Shown in pieces: positions 6,893 to 13,968 of a DNA stretch of 14,424 nt. This DNA comes from Actinomycetota bacterium. Lineage in GTDB: Bacteria; Actinomycetota; Actinomycetes; S36-B12. Every line of letters starts with the position of its first letter. Position 1 is the first letter of the stretch. The notes beneath the pieces are model-generated. The model saw only the letters and a program-made list of their open reading frames with translations. It was not told where the DNA came from and did no database searches. A program made the position numbers and the translations under genes. Where the stretch lies: NCBI GenBank assembly GCA_016870425.1, contig VGBQ01000044.1, positions 1 through 14,424 of the forward strand, given 5' to 3'.

Positions 6893-8100
6893 GAGCTGCC
6901 TTCCTCGAGGACGACTATGCCGGGCAGGGCTCGGCCCTCGAGCAGTTCGAGGCTGGCACCGCCCCCGGTGGAGATGTGGTCGTAGCGCGACTCGTCTATC
7001 CCGAGAGCGCGGATCGCTGCGGCAGAGTCCCCGCCACCGACGACGGTGTAAGCATCCGACTGGGCGAGGGCTTCGGCGACGGCGCGGGTGCCCTCCGCAA
7101 AGGACGCGATCTCGAAGACGCCCATGGGCCCGTTCCATACGACGGTCTGTGCACCCGCGAGGGCCGCGGCGTATCGGCGCGCCGTATCAGGGCCGATGTC
7201 CAATCCCTTCCATCCCGACGGGATCTCGCCGACACTGACGACACGCGCGGGCGAATCGGCCGACACCTCTGCGGCCACCACGACGTCGACGGGCAGCATG
7301 ATCGCTACCCCACGCTGCCTGGCCCGCTCCTTAATGTCCCGCACCGTGGGCACCAGATCCTCCTCCAGCAATGAATCACCCACGGAGAAGCCTTCGGCGC
7401 GCAGGAAGGTAAACGCCATGCCACCCCCGACGAGGATTCCGTCGACACGGTCGAGGAGGTGACCGATGATCGCCAACTTGTCCGACACCTTTGCGCCACC
7501 GAGCACGACAAGGTAGGGGCGAGCCGGGTCCACCAGGACCCGTCCGAAACTCGCCAACTCGGCCTCGACTAGCAGGCCGGGGGCACAGGGAAGGTCACGG
7601 GCTATCTCGGTGACCGAAGCCTGCTCGCGGTGCACCACGCCGAATCCGTCACTGACGTAGCGATCCGCCCAGGATGCCCATTCGCCAGCCAGGGCCGCGC
7701 GCTCGGCAGCGTCCTTGCTGGTCTCGCGGGGGTCGAATCGCACGTTCTCCAACAGCAGGACGTCACCGCTCGTCAAGCCTGCGACCGCCGACTCAACCAC
7801 AGGCCCCGTGGTCGCAGCGACAAAGTCGACGCGGCCCCCGAGAAGTTCACCGAGACGTGCGGCTACCGGCGCGAGCGAGAGGGCCGGATCCGCGACACCG
7901 CGCGGGCGTCCCAGGTGGGCCAGGACGACAACCTTGGCGCCCCGGCGTCTGAGGTGGTCGATCGTGGGGACGCTCGCGCGGATGCGTCCGTCGTCGGTGA
8001 TCGTGACGGAGTCCCCGTCGCGGGAGAGTGGCACGTTGAGGTCGCTGCGGACGATCACCACTTTGCCCTCGACATCAAGGGCGTCTAGCCGAGCAGTCAC
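6889..8100 (-). CDS. pgk: Phosphoglycerate kinase
   Basis: Transfers phosphate from 1,3-bisphosphoglycerate to ADP, making ATP; cytosolic glycolysis. 403 residues, normal length. N-domain substrate motifs are VRSDLNVPL (R18, D20, N22) and AHLGRPRG (H62, R65). ENVRFDPRE and LGGAKVSDK follow, and the C-domain nucleotide site has GGGMAFTFL, WNGPMGVFE, VVGGGDSA and STGGGASLE. The start is GTG at 8100, overlapping the gap stop as GTGA. There is no obvious Shine-Dalgarno, so coupling to gap translation is likely. An upstream in-frame start at 8154 lies inside gap and adds sequence not seen in the family. The 3' end overlaps tpiA by ATGA. Confidence 0.98.
   Translation of the reverse strand: MTARLDALDVEGKVVIVRSDLNVPLSRDGDSVTITDDGRIRASVPTIDHLRRRGAKVVVLAHLGRPRGVADPALSLAPVAARLGELLGGRVDFVAATTGPVVESAVAGLTSGDVLLLENVRFDPRETSKDAAERAALAGEWASWADRYVSDGFGVVHREQASVTEIARDLPCAPGLLVEAELASFGRVLVDPARPYLVVLGGAKVSDKLAIIGHLLDRVDGILVGGGMAFTFLRAEGFSVGDSLLEEDLVPTVRDIKERARQRGVAIMLPVDVVVAAEVSADSPARVVSVGEIPSGWKGLDIGPDTARRYAAALAGAQTVVWNGPMGVFEIASFAEGTRAVAEALAQSDAYTVVGGGDSAAAIRALGIDESRYDHISTGGGASLELLEGRALPGIVVLEEGSS
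6899..6906 (-). promoter_or_regulatory. Ribosome binding site of tpiA
   Basis: GAGGAAGG on the - strand inside the 3' end of pgk, six bases before the tpiA ATG. It decides that start against the long open frame upstream. Confidence 0.75.
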
Positions 8101-9104
8101 AGGCGTGCGCCGACGTACTGCGTCAGATCGATGAGCCGGTTGGAGTAGCCCCATTCGTTGTCGTACCAGCCGACGACCTTGACCATGGTGCCCAGGGAGT
8201 TCGTGAGGCCCGCATCAAGGATGACCGACGAGGGATCGGTGACGATGTCGCTGGAGACGATGGGGTCCTCGGTGCAGCGCAGGATCCCCGCGAGGGGGCC
8301 TTCGCTAGCCACCTTCATGGCTGTGTTGATCTCGTCTGCGGTCGCCGGGCGGGACAGCTCCACGGTGAGGTCGGTTGCCGAGCCCGTGGGGGTGGGCACG
8401 CGCATCGCGTAGCCGTCGAGGCGTCCCTTGAGCTGCGGCAGCACCAGGCCGATTGCCTTGGCCGCACCGGTGGTCGTGGGAATCATGTTGATAGCGGCCG
8501 CGCGCGCCCGGCGTAGATCCGAGTGTGGGAAGTCCAGGATGCGCTGGTCATTCGTGTACGCGTGGATCGTCGTCATCATTCCCCGGACGATCCCGAACGA
8601 ATCATCGAGCACCTTCGCCATCGGAGCGAGGCAGTTCGTCGTGCATGAGGCATTGGAAATCACGACGTCCGTTGCCGGGTCGTAGTCGCCTTCGTTGACG
8701 CCCATGACGATGGTGATGTCCTCGTTCTTCGCCGGGGCGGAGATGATGACCTTCTGCGCCCCCGCGTCCACGTGTGCCCTCGCTGCCGCGGCATCGGTGA
8801 AGTGCCCGGTGGACTCGATGACGATGTCCACGCTCAGGCGCTTCCACGGAAGTGCCGACGGGTCCTTCTCAGCCGTCACGGTGATCGCCCGGCCACCGAC
8901 GGTCAGCGTGCCGTCTCCGTGACCTACCTCCTGGGGGAAGCGACCAAGGACACTGTCGTACTTGAGCAGATGCGCCAGGGTCGCGGTGTCCGTGAGGTCG
9001 TTGATCCCCACGACCTCGATGTCGGTGACTCCCGAAGCCACCAGGGCACGGTAGAAGTTGCGCCCGATCCGGCCGAAGCCGTTGATGCCGACGGTGATGG
9101 TCAC
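8097..9104 (-). CDS. gap: Glyceraldehyde-3-phosphate dehydrogenase, type I
   Basis: Oxidises and phosphorylates glyceraldehyde-3-phosphate to 1,3-bisphosphoglycerate. 335 residues, typical of the bacterial enzyme. The N-terminal Rossmann fold is GINGFGRIGR. The acidic D36 in GINDL suggests NAD+ rather than NADP+ use. The active site has C154 in SNASCTTNC and H181 in TTIHAYT. The end is WYDNEWGYSNRLIDL. The start GTG at 9104 is chosen by AGGAG at 9111-9115 (six-base spacer) and by the usual N-terminus. An in-frame upstream start at 9146 would add 14 residues not typical of GAPDH. It is first in the gap-pgk-tpiA set, with an 80-base leader after whiA, and overlaps pgk by GTGA. Confidence 0.98.
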   Translation of the reverse strand: MTITVGINGFGRIGRNFYRALVASGVTDIEVVGINDLTDTATLAHLLKYDSVLGRFPQEVGHGDGTLTVGGRAITVTAEKDPSALPWKRLSVDIVIESTGHFTDAAAARAHVDAGAQKVIISAPAKNEDITIVMGVNEGDYDPATDVVISNASCTTNCLAPMAKVLDDSFGIVRGMMTTIHAYTNDQRILDFPHSDLRRARAAAINMIPTTTGAAKAIGLVLPQLKGRLDGYAMRVPTPTGSATDLTVELSRPATADEINTAMKVASEGPLAGILRCTEDPIVSSDIVTDPSSVILDAGLTNSLGTMVKVVGWYDNEWGYSNRLIDLTQYVGARL

Positions 9105-9184
9105 GAGGGGCTCCTGAGGACGGGGCGCCTCGGCGGCGCCATGCATCGGTACCCGCGCAGCCTACCGTACGCGTTTACAGACCC
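9105..9184 (-). promoter_or_regulatory. Leader between whiA and gap, with hairpin and possible -10 box
   Basis: This 80-base gap contains, in transcription order, a candidate -10 hexamer TAGGCT (9159-9164) without a convincing -35, a weak 5-base inverted repeat CGGTA/TACCG (9147-9167), an all-GC hairpin GGCGCC-5 bases-GGCGCC (9124-9140), and the gap Shine-Dalgarno AGGAG (9111-9115). The hairpin ends eight bases before the Shine-Dalgarno and has no following T-run. It may be a separate promoter and leader for the highly expressed glycolytic genes, but the promoter call is weak. Confidence 0.35.
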
Positions 9185-10198
9185 TCAGGCGTCGAGCTCG
9201 GCGTGGAGCTCGGCCTCGAGGGCGTCGATGTCCGCGTCGGCGAGCGCCGCCTCGGTCCCGGGGATTCCGAGCTCGGCCGCGCGCTTGTCCGCCGTCGCCA
9301 GCAGTCGACGGATCCGGCCAGCGACCGCGTCCTTCGTCATGGGCGGGTCAGCCAGGGCACCGAGCTCCTCCAGACTCGCTTGACGATGCTCCAAGCGCAA
9401 CCGTCCGGCCTCCGCGAGGTGGTCAGGCACCTCGTCGCCGAGGATCTCCATCGCGCGACGCACTCGGGCGCCAGCGGCCACCGCCGCCCGCGCGGAGCGC
9501 CGCAGATTTGCGTCATCGAAGTTGGCGAGGCGGTTGGCGGTGGCACGGACCTCGCGCCGCATACGCCGCTCCTCCCAGACGAGCACGGAGGCGTGGGCGC
9601 CCATTCGGGTCAGCATCGCGCTGATGGCGTCTCCGTCGCGGATGACCACCCGGTCGATTCCCCGTACCTCGCGTGACTTCGCCGGAATGCCGAGCCGACG
9701 AGCCGCCCCCACGAGTGCCAGGGCCGCTTCGGGTCCGGGGCAGGTGACCTCGAGGGCAGCGGAGCGACCCGGCTCCGTGAGTGACCCGTGGGCCAGGAAG
9801 GCACCGCGCCACGCTGCCTCCGCGTCACAGGCTCCGCCCGACACCACCGCGGGCGGCAGGCCTCGGACTGGCCGACCAGAGCCATCGACCAGCCCGGTCT
9901 GCCGGGCGAGGTGCTCGCCGCCAGCCACGATGCGCACCACGTATCGCTGGGACTTGCGCAGCCCTCCGGCTTGCACGATGGCGATCTCGCCGTCCTGATT
10001 GTAAACCTCGGTGAGATCCTTGCGCAGCCGTCGAGCGGTCGCGCCGGCGTCAAGGTCGGCTTCGACCACGATGCGCCCCGCCACGATATGCAGGCCCCCG
10101 CCAAAGCGCAGGAGAGAGGACACCTCGGCCTTGCGACAGCACGACTTCGTGACGGGCAGACGACTGAGCTCGTCCTTCACCTCTGCGGTCAGGGCCAC
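9185..10198 (-). CDS. whiA: DNA-binding regulator WhiA
   Basis: WhiA is a DNA-binding regulator. In Streptomyces it acts with WhiB on sporulation and cell-division genes, and in Bacillus it affects division and chromosome segregation. 337 residues. The N-terminal region MALTAEVKDELSRLPVTKSC leads into a degenerate LAGLIDADG-type fold with WRGAFLAHGSLTEPGR (130-145), and a C-terminal helix-turn-helix lies at about 271-303 (QASLEELGALADPPMTKDAV). Sequence is very close to the Streptomyces protein through TANRLANFDDANLRRSARAA. The start GTG at 10198 matches the conserved MA(L/M)TA N-terminus. An ATG at 10237 preceded by AAGGG is a possible alternative adding 13 residues. It lies 66 bases after yvcK. 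Confidence 0.96.
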   Translation of the reverse strand: MALTAEVKDELSRLPVTKSCCRKAEVSSLLRFGGGLHIVAGRIVVEADLDAGATARRLRKDLTEVYNQDGEIAIVQAGGLRKSQRYVVRIVAGGEHLARQTGLVDGSGRPVRGLPPAVVSGGACDAEAAWRGAFLAHGSLTEPGRSAALEVTCPGPEAALALVGAARRLGIPAKSREVRGIDRVVIRDGDAISAMLTRMGAHASVLVWEERRMRREVRATANRLANFDDANLRRSARAAVAAGARVRRAMEILGDEVPDHLAEAGRLRLEHRQASLEELGALADPPMTKDAVAGRIRRLLATADKRAAELGIPGTEAALADADIDALEAELHAELDA

Positions 10199-10200
10199 CG

Positions 10201-10218
10201 CGCCATCCTGCCATGGCG
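10201..10218 (-). repeat. Inverted repeat over the whiA ribosome binding site
   Basis: CGCCAT, a six-base loop GGCAGG, then ATGGCG on the - strand, ending two bases before the preferred whiA GTG. The only Shine-Dalgarno-like bases (AGGA) lie at the loop/stem boundary, so folding could hinder initiation. A second, shorter repeat GGGCA/TGCCC sits at 10232-10247 around the alternative ATG. Structure is read from sequence; function is inferred. Confidence 0.4.
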
Positions 10219-10264
10219 ACCCGCGGGGGGAGGGCATGGCTCTGCCCTTCACTCACCCCCGGGG

Positions 10265-11185
10265 TCAACGCCACCCGAGGGGGCCCAGGACCGACGCGAG
10301 CGCGGCGGCGAGGCTGCCGGTGTTGTGGTGACCGGGTCCGGCGAGGACAGACTCGAAGAGCACGTCACCGCCGAGACGATCCGCGGCCGCTGTCAGGGCC
10401 TGGGGATCGTCGACGCTACGGGGGTCTGCGATCACTGCGTCCAACGTGATCCCACCCGCCAGGTCTGTCCATGTCTGGAGGTAGCGCACCGCGGTGAAAT
10501 CCTCGGTCTCCCCCGCCTGGGGCCCAGCGTTGAGGATGAGGATGCGCTTGCCCTGTGCCTCCCGCAGAGCAACTGCCAGGTCCGGCACGAGCACGTGCGA
10601 CAGCACGCTGGTGAACCACGACCCGGGACCCACCACGATGTGACTGGCGTCGTACACCGCGGCCACGGCCTCGGGGCAGGCCCGCGGACGCTCCGGCCGA
10701 AGGCGCAGGGCCGCGATCCGCCCACGCGAGGCGGTGAGACGTGCCTGCCCGCGCACCTCACGCACGGCGCCCTCGGCGGTCACGACATCCGCGATCAACT
10801 CGACCGGCTCCAGACAGTTGGGCAGCACTCGACCGCGTGCGCCGAGCACTCCCCCGAGGCGGTCGAGCCCGGCGACCAGATCTCCTGTCTCCTCCCAGAG
10901 CGCCACGAGGAGAAGATTGCCGAGTGCGTGCCCCTCGACATCCCCGCTGCCGCCGAATCGGTGCTGCAGGACCCGGGTCCACAGGCCCTCATCCGCGAGA
11001 GCTGCGAGGGCCATGCGCAAATCACCCGGCGGGGGTACGCCGAGGTGAGTCCTCAGGCGACCGCTCGAGCCCCCGTCGTCACCGGTGCCCACAATCGCGA
11101 TGGGCTCGCACTCGAGTTGTCGCAGCGCCCGCAGGGTGACGGACAGGCCGTGACCCCCGCCGAGGGCGACGATGCTCACCGTCAT
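10265..11185 (-). CDS. yvcK: Gluconeogenesis factor / UDP-GlcNAc-binding protein YvcK (CuvA family)
   Basis: Members of this CofD-like family bind UDP-sugars and are needed in Bacillus and mycobacteria for growth on some carbon sources and for normal peptidoglycan synthesis. 306 residues, slightly compact but complete. Motifs: VALGGGHGLSVTLRAL at the N-terminus, IVGTGDDGGSSGRLR (31-45), PPGDLRMALAAL (52-63), GHALGNLLL, and ASHIVVGPGSWFTSVL in the second half. No signal peptide or membrane segment. The ATG at 11185 overlaps the rapZ stop (ATGA), with only a weak purine-rich site upstream. The order rapZ-yvcK-whiA is conserved in Gram-positive bacteria, including Bacillus (yvcJ-yvcK-yvcL). Confidence 0.95.
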   Translation of the reverse strand: MTVSIVALGGGHGLSVTLRALRQLECEPIAIVGTGDDGGSSGRLRTHLGVPPPGDLRMALAALADEGLWTRVLQHRFGGSGDVEGHALGNLLLVALWEETGDLVAGLDRLGGVLGARGRVLPNCLEPVELIADVVTAEGAVREVRGQARLTASRGRIAALRLRPERPRACPEAVAAVYDASHIVVGPGSWFTSVLSHVLVPDLAVALREAQGKRILILNAGPQAGETEDFTAVRYLQTWTDLAGGITLDAVIADPRSVDDPQALTAAADRLGGDVLFESVLAGPGHHNTGSLAAALASVLGPLGWR

Positions 11186-12060
11186 TCCCGCCCGAGATCA
11201 CGGTGGAAGACCATCGACTCGATGCCCTCATCGCCGAGCCGACGAGCAACCTCTTCCGCCAGGGCAACGCTGCGATGCTTGCCCCCGGTGCATCCGATCG
11301 CGACCGTGACATAGCGCTTGCCCTCACGCAGGTATCCCTCCGCCATGATGTCGAGCAGGCGTGTCGACTCGGCGAGAAAGCTCTCTGCAGCGGGATTGTC
11401 CACGACGTAGTCCCGCACGTCCGGATCGAGGCCGGTGCGCTGGCGCATGCTGTCGACCCAGTGCGGATTGGGCAGGAATCGCCCGTCGAGCACGACGTCG
11501 GCGTCGACTGGGATGCCGTACTTGAAGCCGAACGACATCACGGTGGCGCGGAGCGGAGCAGCGTCACCGCCGAACGCGGCCTCAACCCGATGTCGCAGGT
11601 CGTGAACATTGAGTTGACTGGTATCGATGACAACGTCAGCGTCGGCTCGGAGCCCCGCCAGGGCCAGGCGCTCGCGTCGCAGCCCATCGACGAGACGCTG
11701 GCCCTGCTGCAGCGGGTGGGGCCGACGGTTGCTCTCGAATCTGCGCACCAGGCACCCGTCAGAGGCCTCGAGGAAGAGGATCCGCACATCGATGCCCTCC
11801 TCGCGCAGACGCGTGAGGGCTCTCTCGGTGTCATCGAAGAACTTCCCGCCGCGCACGTCCACCACGACGGCGACCCGGGTCACATCACCGTCCTCGCCGA
11901 GCGCCCGCACGGTTCGGGGGATCAGCACCGGCAGGAGATTGTCCACGACAAACCAGCCGCGATCCTCCAGCGCGCGGGCCGCGGTGGAGCGCCCAGCGCC
12001 GCTCATCCCCGTCACCAGCACGACTGCGGCCACGCCACGCCCACTCGCCTCGGCGGTCAT
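11182..12060 (-). CDS. rapZ: RapZ/YvcJ family nucleotide-binding protein
   Basis: P-loop protein family: E. coli RapZ adapts the sRNA GlmZ to RNase E according to glucosamine-6-phosphate, and B. subtilis YvcJ hydrolyses nucleotides and affects competence. 292 residues. The Walker A-like motif is GMSGAGRST (18-26) with Arg24 where most P-loops have Lys, as usual in actinobacteria. GWFVVDNL, RRPHPL, DTSQLNVHDL, SFGFKYGIPVDAD, RFLPNPHW and AIGCTGGKHRSV cover the rest of the family. The short C-terminus (HRDLGRE) lacks the basic KRKP tail of E. coli RapZ. The ATG at 12060 overlaps the uvrC stop (ATGA) and follows GGAGGTGA at a four-base spacing. Its RNA or metabolite ligand here is unknown. Confidence 0.95.
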   Translation of the reverse strand: MTAEASGRGVAAVVLVTGMSGAGRSTAARALEDRGWFVVDNLLPVLIPRTVRALGEDGDVTRVAVVVDVRGGKFFDDTERALTRLREEGIDVRILFLEASDGCLVRRFESNRRPHPLQQGQRLVDGLRRERLALAGLRADADVVIDTSQLNVHDLRHRVEAAFGGDAAPLRATVMSFGFKYGIPVDADVVLDGRFLPNPHWVDSMRQRTGLDPDVRDYVVDNPAAESFLAESTRLLDIMAEGYLREGKRYVTVAIGCTGGKHRSVALAEEVARRLGDEGIESMVFHRDLGRE

Positions 12061-13958
12061 CCCGTCACCTCCGGGGCCAGCATCTCACTCTCGCCCTCGT
12101 GCCCCTCCGATGGCGGATCCAGCGTCGGGGACTCCGCGGCGAGCGCGGCGACGATCCGATCGGCGAGTTGCGGACCGATCCCCGCGACGGCTTGGAGCTC
12201 GGCGGGTGTCGCGCGACGCACACCCGCCACCGAGCCGAAGGCCCGAAGGAGGGCCTTGGCCTTCGCGGGCCCCAGGCCGGGTACGCCGTGGAGGGCGCTG
12301 CGCGTGCGGCGCGTGCGGGTGCGCCGCTGGTAGCGGATCGCCACCCGGTGGGCCTCGTCCCTCATCCGCTGCAGGAGGTAGAGCCCCTCGCTTCCCCGGG
12401 GCAGGATGAGCGCCTGCGAGGCCGTTGGCAGCCACACTTCCTCCAGGCGCTTAGCCAGGCCCATCACGGCGACGTCGGTCACCCCCCTCTCGCGTAGAGC
12501 GGCCTCGGCGGCCCGCACCTGAGGCTGGCCTCCGTCGACGACGAGGAGCTGGGGCGGGTAGGCAAATGGCTTGCGCGCGACCTCCTCCGACTCTGGGCGA
12601 GGGCGGAACCGCCGGAGCACGATCTCGCGAATCGCCGCGGTGTCGTCGCGCGCCCCCTCCTCGGACAGGGCGAAGGTGCGGTATTCCCGAGGTCGGGGAG
12701 CTCCGTCTTCGAAGACGACGAGTGATCCGACGACTCCCTCTCCGCCTAGGTGCGAGACGTCGATCGTCTCAATGCGCAGCGGTGCCTGGGCTAGCCCGAG
12801 AGCCTGCTGGATCTGCGTCAAAGCCTGGCTGCGCGAGGTCAGGTCCCCCGATCGTCGGGCCTTGTGCAGACCCAACCGCTGCTCCGCGTTGGCGCGCGCC
12901 GTCTCAAGCAGCTCGCGCTTGGCGCCCCGCTGGGGGATGCGCACGTCGACCCGTGTGCCCCGCCGCCAGGCCAACCACTCGACAACATCCGCGGTCACGT
13001 CTTGCGGGACGAGGATCTCGGGGGCGCAGTCCCCCGCTTCGTCGACGACGCTGACCAGCAGTCGGCCGAGCAGTTCACTTTCGTCAGAGTCGTCAACGCG
13101 TTCGACGACGTAGCTGCGCTGGCCCCGGATCCGGCCTTCGCGCACATGGAAGATCTCGAATGCCAACTCCAACTCGTCACCCGCCATGGCGATCACATCA
13201 GCGTCCACGGACTCGTCGAAGACCACCGAGTTGCGCTCCATGGCACGCTCAAGAGCCCCGATATCGTCACGTAGGCGCGCGGCCCGCTCATAGTCCTGGG
13301 CGGCCGATGCCTCCAGCATCTCCGCCGTCAGGCGCCGTCGGAAGTCACGCGCGCGACCGCCGAGGAATCCGCAGAGGTCCTCGGCCACGCGGCGGTGCTC
13401 CTCGGGGGTCACCCTCCCGACACACGGAGCGCAGCACTTGCCGATGTCGGCCAGCAGGCAGGGTCGTCCCGAACGGCGCGCGCGATCGAAGACGCCGGCT
13501 GAGCACGTGCGCACAGGGAATACGCGCAGCAAGGCATCGAGTGTGCCGCGGATTGCCCACGCGTGCGCGTAGGGGCCGAAGTAGCGCGTGCCCGTGCGCT
13601 TGGCACCTCGCGTCACCAGCGCCCGAGGGAACTCCTCCCCCATCGTCACCGCGAGGTAGGGGTAGGACTTGTCGTCGCGGTAGCGCACGTTGAAGCGGGG
13701 ATCGAACTCCTTGATCCAGGCGTACTCCAATTGAAGGGCTTCCACCTCGCTGCCGACAACCGTCCAGTCGACGTCGGTCGCGGCCTCCATGAGGGAGCGC
13801 GTCCGCGGGTGGAGTGAACGAGCATCGGCGAAGTAGGAGCCCAGTCGGGAGCGCAGCGACTTCGCCTTGCCGACGTAGATCACGCGGGACTCCGCGTCAC
13901 GGAAGCGATATACCCCGGGCGCGTCCGGGATCCCCCCGGGCCGGGGGAAACGGCTCAT
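12057..13958 (-). CDS. uvrC: Excinuclease ABC subunit C
   Basis: Nuclease of UvrABC nucleotide excision repair; cuts 3' and then 5' of a lesion. 633 residues with full domain order: GIY-YIG nuclease (about 14-90; Y28, K31, R38, E78), a Cys-rich segment (C152, C167, C175, C179), the UVR motif for UvrB contact (about 204-240), the RNase H-like second nuclease with D400 (IDVSH), D475 (VVDGGQPQ) and H537 (RDEAHR), and a C-terminal tandem helix-hairpin-helix (about 558-606). An acidic tail of about 25 residues follows. The ATG at 13958 starts 10 bases after the Rieske gene stop; the Shine-Dalgarno is poor and no better start is visible. It overlaps rapZ by ATGA. All catalytic residues are intact. 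Confidence 0.98.
   Translation of the reverse strand: MSRFPRPGGIPDAPGVYRFRDAESRVIYVGKAKSLRSRLGSYFADARSLHPRTRSLMEAATDVDWTVVGSEVEALQLEYAWIKEFDPRFNVRYRDDKSYPYLAVTMGEEFPRALVTRGAKRTGTRYFGPYAHAWAIRGTLDALLRVFPVRTCSAGVFDRARRSGRPCLLADIGKCCAPCVGRVTPEEHRRVAEDLCGFLGGRARDFRRRLTAEMLEASAAQDYERAARLRDDIGALERAMERNSVVFDESVDADVIAMAGDELELAFEIFHVREGRIRGQRSYVVERVDDSDESELLGRLLVSVVDEAGDCAPEILVPQDVTADVVEWLAWRRGTRVDVRIPQRGAKRELLETARANAEQRLGLHKARRSGDLTSRSQALTQIQQALGLAQAPLRIETIDVSHLGGEGVVGSLVVFEDGAPRPREYRTFALSEEGARDDTAAIREIVLRRFRPRPESEEVARKPFAYPPQLLVVDGGQPQVRAAEAALRERGVTDVAVMGLAKRLEEVWLPTASQALILPRGSEGLYLLQRMRDEAHRVAIRYQRRTRTRRTRSALHGVPGLGPAKAKALLRAFGSVAGVRRATPAELQAVAGIGPQLADRIVAALAAESPTLDPPSEGHEGESEMLAPEVTG
12065..12072 (-). 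promoter_or_regulatory. Ribosome binding site of rapZ
   Basis: GGAGGTGA, an almost ideal anti-16S match, lies inside the 3' end of uvrC, four bases before the rapZ ATG. It is the strongest site in the window and suggests rapZ can initiate independently as well as by coupling. Confidence 0.75.
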
Positions 13959-13968
13959 GGGCGCCCGC

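Noticed and set aside
6893..7138. 82-residue N-terminal extension of tpiA
   Set aside because: The extension lies wholly inside pgk, is Arg/Pro-rich and unlike TPI; the ATG at 6892 has a good Shine-Dalgarno and the standard N-terminus.
9788..11314. Long open frame (508 codons) on the + strand opposite whiA and yvcK
   Set aside because: It is antisense to two strongly conserved genes, its translation is Arg/His/Pro/Gly-rich without family motifs, and long antisense frames are expected in high-GC DNA.
11203..12333. 376-codon + strand frame opposite rapZ and the end of uvrC
   Set aside because: Shadow of the conserved - strand genes; it has no recognisable motif and crosses a real gene boundary.
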